From CAIJXB01 sp964455905 (GTDB lineage: Bacteria > Chlamydiota > Chlamydiia > Chlamydiales > Rhabdochlamydiaceae), in contig CAYVYN010000001.1 of assembly GCA_964455905.1 (NCBI GenBank), forward strand, positions 124,001 to 188,000: a stretch of DNA of 64,000 bases, written 5' to 3'. The position numbers were made by a program, and so were the translations under genes. Below the pieces are notes generated by a model, which was not told where the DNA came from, did not search any database, and saw only the letters and a list, made by a program, of their open reading frames with translations. This document shows, one piece after another, positions 35,258 to 43,261 of the stretch (the first letter of the stretch is position 1; each line of letters starts with the position of its first letter).

Positions 35258-35593
35258 CTACATAGCGGAACGGATAAATTTCAAAAGAAAATCGGCATCT
35301 CTAAGGCCTACTATTCTATTGACTTCCTTGCCATTTTTAAAAAGAATTACTGTAGGAACCGATGTAATTTCTAATCCTTCAGTTGTTGTTGGAGCCATAT
35401 CTATGTCCAATTTAGCAATAGAAGCTTTTCCTTTTAATTCCTCAGCTACCTGCTCTAAAACAGGAGCGAGCATTCTACAAGGACCACACCAATTCGCATA
35501 AAAATCGACCAAGACAACTCCATTCTTGATCCCTTCTGCAAAAGTCTCTTCTGTCAATTTTTTTATATTTTCGCTAGACACTATCCCCTCCAA
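35258..35593 (-). CDS. trxA: Thioredoxin
   Basis: A 111-aa cytoplasmic disulfide reductase. VLVDFYANWCGPCRMLAPVL holds the WCGPC active site (residues 35-39), and SVPTVILFKNGKEVNRIVG holds the cis-proline. It is slightly longer at the N-terminus than E. coli thioredoxin. C. trachomatis trxA (CT539) is likewise next to the SpoU methyltransferase gene. It converges on the transporter gene. Confidence 0.96.
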   Translation of the reverse strand: MEGIVSSENIKKLTEETFAEGIKNGVVLVDFYANWCGPCRMLAPVLEQVAEELKGKASIAKLDIDMAPTTTEGLEITSVPTVILFKNGKEVNRIVGLRDADFLLKFIRSAM

Positions 35594-35706
35594 AAAGTTA
35601 ATTCATAATGGCAAGTATACTTCATGAACTTTTTTTTGCCTAGAAATCTCCAACAAAGGATTTTTCTCATACAAATTTCTGCTACAAAAAACAGCAAAGA
35701 CTAAAA

Positions 35707-38595
35707 CTATGCCGGATCCTGCATTGTACTTAATAATAACACATGTCTTCGAGTCAAAAACTCTGAAAAACCCTTTTCTCTTAAAGCTACTTTTAACAAA
35801 TCAAGAATTGGAGCAGACCACTGTTTTAAAGTCTGTTCATTTTCATTCAAAAGCCTTTCTGCAAAATCGAAATCACCACCTTCTATCGCATTAGAAATCA
35901 ATATATTAAGATCCGAAACTAGAAGCTTTTGGCCCTCAAGTAAGGGCTCCACAAGCGCCTTAGCCGAATCATAAGCTTTTATAACAGTTAAGCCCCTGAG
36001 CTCAGAGTTTTCTCCAATCAAAAGATTAATCCTTTCTAAAGAACCCTCTATTTCTATCTCTTCTGACTGTTCTATAATACTCGAAATAGCAGCACTTCTT
36101 CCTCGCTCAGATACTTTATGTGTCTCAAAAAAAACAGGGACGAGTTCTGAAAAATTCAACTTGAGTGCTGAAAGAAAGGCTAAATCAAGATCATGAGGAT
36201 CAGATTCATCTAAAGCATTCAATAGACAACGAAGCCCTTCTACAAAATTTTGCCTAATAGCAGATCCAAGAGCGTTCTGCTTATCTTCATTCGAAAGAAC
36301 TCTACTTTTTATAAGCGTTTTTAAAGCTGTAATTTCATGGGTTTGAATGACAGAAGCTAAAATTTCACGAATCATCTTTTGAGATACGTCCCCAGTTCCA
36401 AGCAAAATTGAGATCAAGTCTTCTGCTCCTTCATCAAGAGCAAGAGAAAATCCTTCTTGTATATTTTTAGCTGAAACAACCCCAGCATCCAAAAATTTTT
36501 TAACAATCTCCAATTGGCCGTATTCAACCCCATGCAAGAAAGCTTCTTTAACTAAAAAATCTGAAACAAGATTATTTTTAATCATTAAAAGTGCACGATC
36601 TAATTTTTTACTAGATAAAATAGACATCTGAAATTCCAATGCAGGATCTTGTGGGATTTCATAAAGCCAGTTTATAATTTCTTGCATATTTCGCTTTTCA
36701 CAAGCTTCACGTAAGGAAGCGCTTTCCGTTGAGTTGAAACCAAAAGCATCCCTATCTAGTCTTGCTAAAACAGAGTCTACTATGAAATTTTTATCTAGTT
36801 CTGATAAAGGATTTTGATAGAAAATTTTTAAAACCGATTCAGGAAAAGTCTTTGGCGGGCCTTTTAAAGGTAAAATGCAAGATTTAGCCCCCCAACTATA
36901 GGCTCCAAAAACAGATAACTCCCCATCTACAACGAGTTTTTGCTCTAAAAGATTGCGATTTAAAAGAGCTCTTTGATAAATAAAATTAGAAATAAAAGAC
37001 TGAACCTGCTCTTTTAGCTTTATGAAATACCGTTCTTTAGAAGCGCTAGACTGACTATTTTCTAAATCGATGAGTAAGCTTTCTACCTGGAGTATTTCTT
37101 TTTCAAGCGATTGTTTTAGAGAAACATCTAGTGAATCAAAAGTTACTAAATCAATAACCTCTTGTTTTTTATCCTCAAAAATCTTCCTAATCCTTGAAAT
37201 ACCAGGGAGATCTTCACTAACAGACAAAAGTTCTTCAATAGTTTTATCTTTTAAAGCCTTCGTAAATAAAGAATAGCGTTGAATTTTCTGTAAAATTAAT
37301 ACATCTTGGTCATGGCTTGAAAAAGAAGGTATTACCCCAAAATCATTCAATTTATTAATTAAATTTTTTAATTTAGTGAAGGATTCCGAATTATTTTTTG
37401 ATTCTTTTATCCAAGAATCTAATTCAGAATAAACCTCTGATAAATCAGAAAACTTATCGATTAAAAGCCTTTCTTCTTTTAAGATGTTCTCCTGATATAC
37501 ATCTAAAAGCTCTCCAATAACCCTTTCTTTTTTATCACTACTTAAATCATTAAAAGATATTTTAAGTCTTTCTAAAGTTTCGTCTAATCCATTATCCTCT
37601 ATCAATTTTTTAGCCAATCTAGAAAACTCAAAATAATCTAATAAAGTCTCTTCTATAGGCCCCAGCTGATCTCTTGCGTAACCTAATCCAAAGAGGTCAT
37701 TACATAATTGCTTTGCATGATTTCGTACATGAGGATCCATAAACTCATCGGGATCTTCTTCTAAAAAATTCAAAAGAGCCTGTTCTAATACAAGACTTCG
37801 ACGACAATCTCTTGCTATTTTCTGTGCTATCATAAAAGGAGTATTTGCTGTCACTCCGATGTGCGCCCCCTCCTCAAGCTGGCCAATTTGAGAATCCCAA
37901 CCAGTCAAACAGGTGTCTATAAATTCAGGGATTCGATCTAGAGCCTGGATTTCTGTGTGTTCGTTAGATAGAACATCGAAAACCCGTAAAAACCTCTGAC
38001 CCAAAGATAGGTACTGTCTTTCTCTTTCTTTATCGTCCTTCGCAAAAAGTATAGCTTTCGGAAATTCTAAAATTCGATCCTTTAAAGATTTCCAATCCCT
38101 CAACCTATCTTGTTCATCAATAATCGTCTCTTCTATCTCGGTAATTCTAGCATCAATAACCCTGGATTTCTCTTCGAACTCTTCTCTAGTTATAGGATCT
38201 TGAGGGTGTTCGTCATTCAAAAGAGCAATCAGAGAACTCCCTGCCATACTTGCTCTACAATTGCACCTATCCCAAAGCTCTTGATCAAGCCCATTCCGAA
38301 TAAAAACTGTTAGGGAATCAATCCCAAAAGGCTGCATCCAATCTTCTAACGCTTTTGGATCTGAAACCTTTAGCATGACAGAAGAAAAAATTTTAGAAAC
38401 TAATTCTTTAGATTCTAAAGGGCCTTCTAATTTGTGAAATTCCTGAAAAAAAGAAATTTCATCAGAATAATGGCTGCCAGGAAAATTCGGCGCTAATGAA
38501 TGAATCATCTTAATAGCTTCAGAAATATTTTCATAAGAAACATCCCGAACGCTTTCAAAGCAATCAGATCTTATTTTGCTTATTGGATTAATCAT
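35707..38595 (-). CDS. Large orphan protein with degenerate ankyrin-like repeats
   Basis: A 962-aa protein with no signal peptide and no domain I can name with certainty. Residues up to about 640 are helical and charged, with coiled-coil character (for example LEKEILQVESLLIDLENSQ). The last 300 residues repeat a helix-turn-helix pattern of about 30-35 residues: AFLHGVEYGQLEIVKKFLDA, SAIRQNFVEGLRCLLNALDE, AFLSALKLNFSELVPVFFET and NAIEGGDFDFAERLLNENEQ. These recall worn ankyrin repeats. It sits between trxA and tRNA-Leu. An effector acting in the host cell is a reasonable guess only. Confidence 0.6.
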   Translation of the reverse strand: MINPISKIRSDCFESVRDVSYENISEAIKMIHSLAPNFPGSHYSDEISFFQEFHKLEGPLESKELVSKIFSSVMLKVSDPKALEDWMQPFGIDSLTVFIRNGLDQELWDRCNCRASMAGSSLIALLNDEHPQDPITREEFEEKSRVIDARITEIEETIIDEQDRLRDWKSLKDRILEFPKAILFAKDDKERERQYLSLGQRFLRVFDVLSNEHTEIQALDRIPEFIDTCLTGWDSQIGQLEEGAHIGVTANTPFMIAQKIARDCRRSLVLEQALLNFLEEDPDEFMDPHVRNHAKQLCNDLFGLGYARDQLGPIEETLLDYFEFSRLAKKLIEDNGLDETLERLKISFNDLSSDKKERVIGELLDVYQENILKEERLLIDKFSDLSEVYSELDSWIKESKNNSESFTKLKNLINKLNDFGVIPSFSSHDQDVLILQKIQRYSLFTKALKDKTIEELLSVSEDLPGISRIRKIFEDKKQEVIDLVTFDSLDVSLKQSLEKEILQVESLLIDLENSQSSASKERYFIKLKEQVQSFISNFIYQRALLNRNLLEQKLVVDGELSVFGAYSWGAKSCILPLKGPPKTFPESVLKIFYQNPLSELDKNFIVDSVLARLDRDAFGFNSTESASLREACEKRNMQEIINWLYEIPQDPALEFQMSILSSKKLDRALLMIKNNLVSDFLVKEAFLHGVEYGQLEIVKKFLDAGVVSAKNIQEGFSLALDEGAEDLISILLGTGDVSQKMIREILASVIQTHEITALKTLIKSRVLSNEDKQNALGSAIRQNFVEGLRCLLNALDESDPHDLDLAFLSALKLNFSELVPVFFETHKVSERGRSAAISSIIEQSEEIEIEGSLERINLLIGENSELRGLTVIKAYDSAKALVEPLLEGQKLLVSDLNILISNAIEGGDFDFAERLLNENEQTLKQWSAPILDLLKVALREKGFSEFLTRRHVLLLSTMQDPA

Positions 38596-38688
38596 TAACT
38601 ACCTAATTTTTCCTAAAAAACATAAAGAGCACTAATATAAGAAAACCTAGGACATAAATCAAAGACTTTTCGTACATGAAAAATCCCA

Positions 38689-38717
38689 TAGATTTAAAGC
38701 ATAAAATTCTCTACAAT
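38689..38717 (+). promoter_or_regulatory. Promoter candidate of tRNA-Leu
   Basis: A good -10 box TACAAT at 38712-38717 lies 12 nt before the tRNA 5' end. A poor -35 box TAGATT is at 38689-38694 with a 17-nt spacer. Confidence 0.4.
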
Positions 38718-38729
38718 TAAGATACTTTT

Positions 38730-38813
38730 GCGGCCATGGCGGAATTGGTAGACGCGCTAGATTCAGGTTCTAGTCAGGGCAACTTGGTGGATGTTCGAGT
38801 CATCTTGGCCGCA
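38730..38813 (+). tRNA. tRNA-Leu (anticodon CAG)
   Basis: The 84-nt sequence folds as a class II tRNA. The 7-bp acceptor stem is GCGGCCA (38730-38736) with TGGCCGC (38806-38812), and the discriminator is A. The anticodon stem-loop is CTAGA-TTCAGGT-TCTAG with anticodon CAG. The long variable arm starts CAGGGCAACTTG, and the T loop is TTCGAGT. CCA is not encoded. The tRNA reads CUG codons. Confidence 0.95.
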
Positions 38814-38820
38814 ATTGGTA

Positions 38821-39045
38821 TTAACGTCCGTGCCCCCCTCCTCCATGATCCCCACCATGTCCACCATCATCACGGTCTTCATGATGATCGTGATCATCTC
38901 TATCATCGTCGTCATATTGATCATAGTAATAGGGATCTACCGGTTCATACACATCAGCCTCTATTACATAAGGCTCTGGTTGAGAATCAGTTTTAGAGCA
39001 ACTAGAAAACATCAAAGATATGATACACATAAACAACAAATACAT
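38821..39045 (-). CDS. Small lipoprotein with His/Asp/Gly-rich tail
   Basis: A 74-aa protein with a clear lipoprotein signal (MYLLFMCIISLMFSSC, Cys16 to be lipidated). The mature part starts SKTDSQPEPYVIEADVYEPV and then becomes a low-complexity tail of Asp, His, Tyr and Gly (YYYDQYDDDDRDDHDHHEDR, then GGHGGDHGG). Such tails often bind divalent metals. The stop codon lies 8 nt from the 3' end of tRNA-Leu, on the opposite strand. No family is recognised. Confidence 0.65.
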   Translation of the reverse strand: MYLLFMCIISLMFSSCSKTDSQPEPYVIEADVYEPVDPYYYDQYDDDDRDDHDHHEDRDDGGHGGDHGGGGHGR

Positions 39046-39196
39046 TTTAAATCCCTCTTTTTAATAACTTCAATTCAATAAAAAAACAGAAAACACATAA
39101 TGCAAACATAATTTAATTAACACCGCTTAATAACTATTAATACATTAAATTGAAAATAAAATCTATTAATTTGCTCTCTTTTTTCAAAAAATTCGC

Positions 39197-39225
39197 TTGC
39201 CTCAAAAAAAAACATACCCTAGGAT
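39197..39225 (+). promoter_or_regulatory. Promoter candidate of the porin gene
   Basis: TTGCCT at 39197-39202 and TAGGAT at 39220-39225 are 17 nt apart. The leader would be about 27 nt and carries AAGGA 6 nt before the ATG. Both boxes match the consensus only in part. Confidence 0.4.
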
Positions 39226-39258
39226 CTGCTCATTGCACTTCAACAAAAAGGATTTTTT

Positions 39259-40302
39259 ATGAAGGCCCTACTAAAAACAACTAGCTTCATTACTTTAGCA
39301 AGTTCCACAATCCTCTTTTCAGAACAAACAGTCCCTATCCCTCCTGCAAAACCTACGGCACCAGTTAAAGCAGCACCTGAAACTATCACGAAACAACCAA
39401 AAGGAACTATTACACCACCAGTTCTGCCCCTTGTCCAAAAAGGCCTAGAACTTATTGTTGATGCCGACTTTATTTGGTGGAAATCACAATTATCGGGAAC
39501 GAACTTTGCAACGATTAACAACAAAGATAAAAATCTACCTTCTCAATTCGAACCAGGATTCAAATTAGGTGTAGGCTTAGACCTTGGCTTTGACGGATGG
39601 GATTCTTACGCAGGCTATACCTGGGTAAATCAACCTTGGACTAAAAGCTCTTTTAAAGGAAAACAACTAGGACTAGCTAATTTCGTTATCCCTGACATTG
39701 GATTACCTCTTAATTTCTTCGTAGAAAAAGGGACTGTTTCTAACAAACAACAACTGAATATCGCAGATGTCGAAATAGGAAGAAACTTCTTTATCAGTAA
39801 AAGATTAACACTAAGACCCCATTTTGGACTGAAGCTAGCTCGGATGTTTGAAAAAATAAAAATTTCTGAAGAAGGTGTTACTTTACTCAATACCAGCACC
39901 TCCTCTGATCTATTTTTTCAACAAAGTTTATCCGGGGTTGGTATTAGAGCGGGGATAGATACAGGATGGCATGTAACGTCCCATTTAGGCCTATATGGAG
40001 ATCTAGCCGTTACAACTCTTTGGAGTAATTTTCACAACAACGCAACATCAGATATACAGCCCCTTGACTTTCAACACAAAATTAAAACAAGTAATTCTAC
40101 AATCATTCCAGTGATCGAAGCCGGCTTAGGTATTTCTTATATCACGTGGCTGAAACAAGAACGGTATCAACTATATGCAAAAGCTGGCTGGGAAGAGCAA
40201 ATATGGATCAACTACAACCAAATAGACATTAATAACGTTGCAAATAACACAGGCAATTTAACAATGCACGGACTAACTATAAAAATGGGACTTGCATTCT
40301 AA
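39259..40302 (+). CDS. Lpg1974/MOMP-like outer-membrane beta-barrel protein
   Basis: A 347-aa exported protein. After a signal peptide (LKTTSFITLASSTILFS) and a Pro-rich linker comes the sequence LELIVDADFIWWKSQLSGTN and then FKLGVGLDLGFDGWDSYAGY, typical of the Legionella/Chlamydiae pore-forming OMP family that replaces or adds to MOMP in environmental chlamydiae. Alternating strands continue to the C-terminal MGLAF, whose last Phe is a barrel-assembly signal. It has its own promoter candidate and a terminator hairpin. Confidence 0.8.
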   Translation: MKALLKTTSFITLASSTILFSEQTVPIPPAKPTAPVKAAPETITKQPKGTITPPVLPLVQKGLELIVDADFIWWKSQLSGTNFATINNKDKNLPSQFEPGFKLGVGLDLGFDGWDSYAGYTWVNQPWTKSSFKGKQLGLANFVIPDIGLPLNFFVEKGTVSNKQQLNIADVEIGRNFFISKRLTLRPHFGLKLARMFEKIKISEEGVTLLNTSTSSDLFFQQSLSGVGIRAGIDTGWHVTSHLGLYGDLAVTTLWSNFHNNATSDIQPLDFQHKIKTSNSTIIPVIEAGLGISYITWLKQERYQLYAKAGWEEQIWINYNQIDINNVANNTGNLTMHGLTIKMGLAF

Positions 40303-40952
40303 TAATCGTGTGGGGAGCCTTTAGCTCCCCCTTCATACCACTGTTTTAAAAACAAAATAGCATTCTCAATCGTAGCAGAAACTTCTTCTTGCGTAACATC
40401 CTTCGAAAAATGAATCGGCTTTCCAAATACACAAGCAGTCTTGCCGAAAAGACTAGGAACTTTTTTTCCACTGGGCCAAATGTGAAATGTCCCGTATAAA
40501 TAAGCAGGAATGACAGCAGCTCCTGTTCTAGAAATAAAGACTGAAATACCAGGCTTAAAAGGCTGTAAAGAACCATCGAGAGACCGAGTCCCCTCAGGGA
40601 ACATAATAATTTTCTTTCCTTGCTTCATTAAACGAACAACCGTTTTAAAAACACCTATGTCTTGTGGTTTTCCTGAAATTGGATGAGCATTTAACCGGCG
40701 AATAAGAGTTGAAAAAATAGGCACATCAAAAAGAGTTTTCCTAGCTAAAAAATGAACTTCATAAGGAGTAGAAATTGATAAAAGAGGAGGATCATAAAAA
40801 GATACGTGATTTGCTACTAAAATAGCTGCTCCAGAATAAAAAGACTCAGCGCCATAAATTTTATGCCTATGTAGAATCTTAAAAAACCAATAAGTTAAAA
40901 ACAAAATAATTTTATACAAAAGATTTCTTGAATTCTTCAACCAACCCTGCAT
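40299..40952 (-). CDS. plsC: 1-acyl-sn-glycerol-3-phosphate acyltransferase
   Basis: This 217-aa membrane-associated enzyme makes phosphatidic acid. The HX4D-type motif is VANHVSFYDPP, and FPEGTRSLDGSLQPFKPG is the second conserved block. One N-terminal hydrophobic segment (LYKIILFLTYWFFKIL) anchors it. The gene is last in purA-uppS-cdsA-cmk-plsC; the same order uppS-cdsA-cmk-plsC is found in Chlamydia (CT450-CT453). Its stop overlaps that of the porin gene. Confidence 0.95.
   Translation of the reverse strand: MQGWLKNSRNLLYKIILFLTYWFFKILHRHKIYGAESFYSGAAILVANHVSFYDPPLLSISTPYEVHFLARKTLFDVPIFSTLIRRLNAHPISGKPQDIGVFKTVVRLMKQGKKIIMFPEGTRSLDGSLQPFKPGISVFISRTGAAVIPAYLYGTFHIWPSGKKVPSLFGKTACVFGKPIHFSKDVTQEEVSATIENAILFLKQWYEGGAKGSPHDY
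40312..40330. terminator. Hairpin between the porin gene and plsC
   Basis: GGGGAGC (40312-40318), loop CTTTA, GCTCCCC (40324-40330), a perfect 7-bp GC-rich stem 10 nt after the porin stop. It lies inside the end of plsC on the other strand. Only a short pyrimidine run follows, so it may act on the porin transcript alone. Confidence 0.55.
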
Positions 40953-40968
40953 GAATATCCTCTATATT

Positions 40969-41613
40969 TTACAAATTACTAAAAAGGCAATCAACAACTT
41001 GCTCTATAGAAAGACCCGAGGTATCAACAACGATAGCACCTTCTGGACAAACTAAAGGAGCTATTTCTCTAGAAGAATCCTGATAATCCCTTTCCCTTAT
41101 ATCTTGAAGCACCTGCTCTTTAGTTAACTGTTCCCTTGGATTTTTTAATAAAAGTTCTTTATACCGCCTTTCAGCTCTAACTTCCGGACTTGCGACCAAA
41201 AAAAACTTAAAATCGGCTTCAGGAAAAACAACACTTCCAACATCCCTTCCCTCAAAGACTGAATCATGTTTTTTTCCAAAATCTCTCTGTATCGGTAAAA
41301 AATCAGCCCTCACCTCCTTAATACGAGCTATCTTAGAGGCAGCTTCTGAAATTTGAGGGGAACGAATAAAGTCTGTCACATCCACATTCCCCACATAATA
41401 CTTCTTCAAATTCTTATCTTCTCCTATTCGGAAAGAAAAACTATTTAATCCTTCCTCTGCACGGTCTAATGGTATTTCCTGAGAAAAAAGCCACCAGGCA
41501 AAAGATCTATAAACGGCTCCTGTATCAAAAAAATAAAATCCAAGTTTATTTGCTAAAAGACGTGCAACAGTAGACTTTCCCGTTCCTGCAGGACCGTCAA
41601 TCGTAATAATCAT
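40969..41613 (-). CDS. cmk: Cytidylate kinase
   Basis: A 214-aa P-loop kinase that phosphorylates CMP and dCMP. MIITIDGPAGTGKSTVARLL is the nucleotide-binding start. FFDTGAVYRSFAWWL and FEGRDVGSVVFPEADFKFFL are the CMP-binding and core motifs, and RRYKELL is the lid. It is 8 nt after cdsA. Confidence 0.96.
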   Translation of the reverse strand: MIITIDGPAGTGKSTVARLLANKLGFYFFDTGAVYRSFAWWLFSQEIPLDRAEEGLNSFSFRIGEDKNLKKYYVGNVDVTDFIRSPQISEAASKIARIKEVRADFLPIQRDFGKKHDSVFEGRDVGSVVFPEADFKFFLVASPEVRAERRYKELLLKNPREQLTKEQVLQDIRERDYQDSSREIAPLVCPEGAIVVDTSGLSIEQVVDCLFSNL

Positions 41614-41620
41614 AAAATCT

Positions 41621-42487
41621 CTAGAGTTTCAGGTAAAAATATACAATTGGAGCTGTCAATAAAAGAGAGTCGAGCATATCTAAAATTCCACCCAATCCAG
41701 GTAATGCATTACTATCTTTCACGACAGCATCTCTTTTCAACAAAGACTCAGCTAAGTCACCAACTTGTCCAGCAATACCAATACAAGCACCTAAAATTAG
41801 AGCTGCTGGCAAGGGTAGAACAAATAAAGAAGAAGAAAACACCCCACCTAAAAGGCTCATCAAAACACTAAATCCAACCGCACAAATAAATCCTGCTATC
41901 GCCCCTTCTACAGTTTTTTTAGGGCTTAAAGCCGGAGCTAATTTAACACGCCCCCAGAGCCTGCCAACAAAATAAGCCCCGACATCAGTTACTTTTGTGA
42001 CCAAAATAAGATAAACAAGCCACCATCTCCCATCCCAAGACACGCCAGTCAAAGAAATAGGATAAATAATAGCTAACATAAAACTAAGAGGGACTGCCAC
42101 ATAACAAACGCCAAAAAATTCTACTGCAACATGTAAAATAGCATCACTTCTGTCTTTAAAGTGGATAAGAAAAAAAATAACAGCACCAAACGCTAAAACA
42201 ACAGCCGGCATCTGAGAAACAACAATCATTTTATGCGCAGAAAAAGAAGCAAAAACAAGAGAAACAGCAATCGCAACCATAGACTTTACTGCAGGATGTA
42301 GTTCTTTTGCTTTAGCAAATTGAACATATTCCCACACCCCAACTCCGGCAAGCCCTGCTACAAGTAAAACAAGAAGTATTTGTACAAAAAAAAGATGAGA
42401 AAAAACCACTAAGCAAGTGATGACTGTCCCCGCAATGGAAGAAACTACCAGCCTTTTCTTTAAGTCTGTTAAATTTTTACGAATCAT
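41621..42487 (-). CDS. cdsA: Phosphatidate cytidylyltransferase
   Basis: An inner-membrane enzyme of 288 aa that makes CDP-diacylglycerol. Seven or eight hydrophobic segments are visible. The C-terminal signature includes VTKVTDVGAYFVGRLWGRVK, LSPKKTVEGAIAGFI and GQVGDLAESLLKRDAVVKDS. Its start overlaps the uppS stop by 4 nt. Confidence 0.96.
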   Translation of the reverse strand: MIRKNLTDLKKRLVVSSIAGTVITCLVVFSHLFFVQILLVLLVAGLAGVGVWEYVQFAKAKELHPAVKSMVAIAVSLVFASFSAHKMIVVSQMPAVVLAFGAVIFFLIHFKDRSDAILHVAVEFFGVCYVAVPLSFMLAIIYPISLTGVSWDGRWWLVYLILVTKVTDVGAYFVGRLWGRVKLAPALSPKKTVEGAIAGFICAVGFSVLMSLLGGVFSSSLFVLPLPAALILGACIGIAGQVGDLAESLLKRDAVVKDSNALPGLGGILDMLDSLLLTAPIVYFYLKL

Positions 42488-43254
42488 GAGCCTCCAAGTC
42501 TTCTACTTCTCTTTTGAAATTCTTTAATTGCATCTAGCAAATCGCCTTCAGTAAAATCCGGCCATAATACATCAGTCATATATACTTCAGCATAGGATAT
42601 TTGCCAAAGAAGAAAATTACTAAATCTCTTTTCTCCACTTGTTCGAATAAAAAGATCTGGATCTCCAAATTGTGCTGTATCCAAATACCCTGCAATTGTT
42701 TTTTCTGAAATATCTTCTCTTTTAATATTTCCAGCATCAAGATCTTCTACCATTTTTACAAAAGCCCGCTTGATCTCATCACGCCCACCATAATTTAAAG
42801 CCAAAACAAGAGTAATCTTTGATCCATTTGCTGTTTTTTGCTTAGAAAGAGCAATACTCTCTTGCACAGACTTAGGCAACAAGCTTAAATCTCCTATAGT
42901 CTCAAGCTTAACAGACTCCTCTTGCATAAACTGAGCGTTTTTTTGAAGATAAAAAGAAACTAATTTCATCAGCTCATCCACTTCATCTTTAGACCTTTTC
43001 CAATTTTCAGTAGAAAAAGCATATAAAGTTAAAACCTTAACTCCTATTTTGGAAGCTGATCGAACAATTTCTGCGACAACATCCGATCCCTTCCAATGCC
43101 CATAAGTTGAAGGCATCCCTTTTTGCTTAGCCCACCGCCTATTGCCGTCCATTATAATCGCAATATGTCTAGGAATTTCGCCTAAAGAAAGAGAGGGAAC
43201 ACTATCGGATAACTCAAGCATTGAATCTATAGATGTATTTATCAAAAAACTCAT
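42484..43254 (-). CDS. uppS: Undecaprenyl diphosphate synthase (isoprenyl transferase)
   Basis: This 256-aa cis-prenyltransferase makes the lipid carrier for peptidoglycan and other glycans. HIAIIMDGNRRWAKQKG holds the catalytic Asp, and LTLYAFSTENWKRS and DLFIRTSGEKRFSNFLLWQ are family blocks. The N-terminus has about 27 extra residues; an internal ATG at residue 12 is an alternative start. It is 7 nt after purA. Confidence 0.96.
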   Translation of the reverse strand: MSFLINTSIDSMLELSDSVPSLSLGEIPRHIAIIMDGNRRWAKQKGMPSTYGHWKGSDVVAEIVRSASKIGVKVLTLYAFSTENWKRSKDEVDELMKLVSFYLQKNAQFMQEESVKLETIGDLSLLPKSVQESIALSKQKTANGSKITLVLALNYGGRDEIKRAFVKMVEDLDAGNIKREDISEKTIAGYLDTAQFGDPDLFIRTSGEKRFSNFLLWQISYAEVYMTDVLWPDFTEGDLLDAIKEFQKRSRRLGGS

Positions 43255-43261
43255 AACACCA

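Noticed and set aside
38736..39081. Plus-strand open frames covering tRNA-Leu and the small lipoprotein
   Set aside because: They read through a clear tRNA gene and give His-rich or hydrophobic nonsense that is the complement of the Asp/His/Gly-rich lipoprotein.
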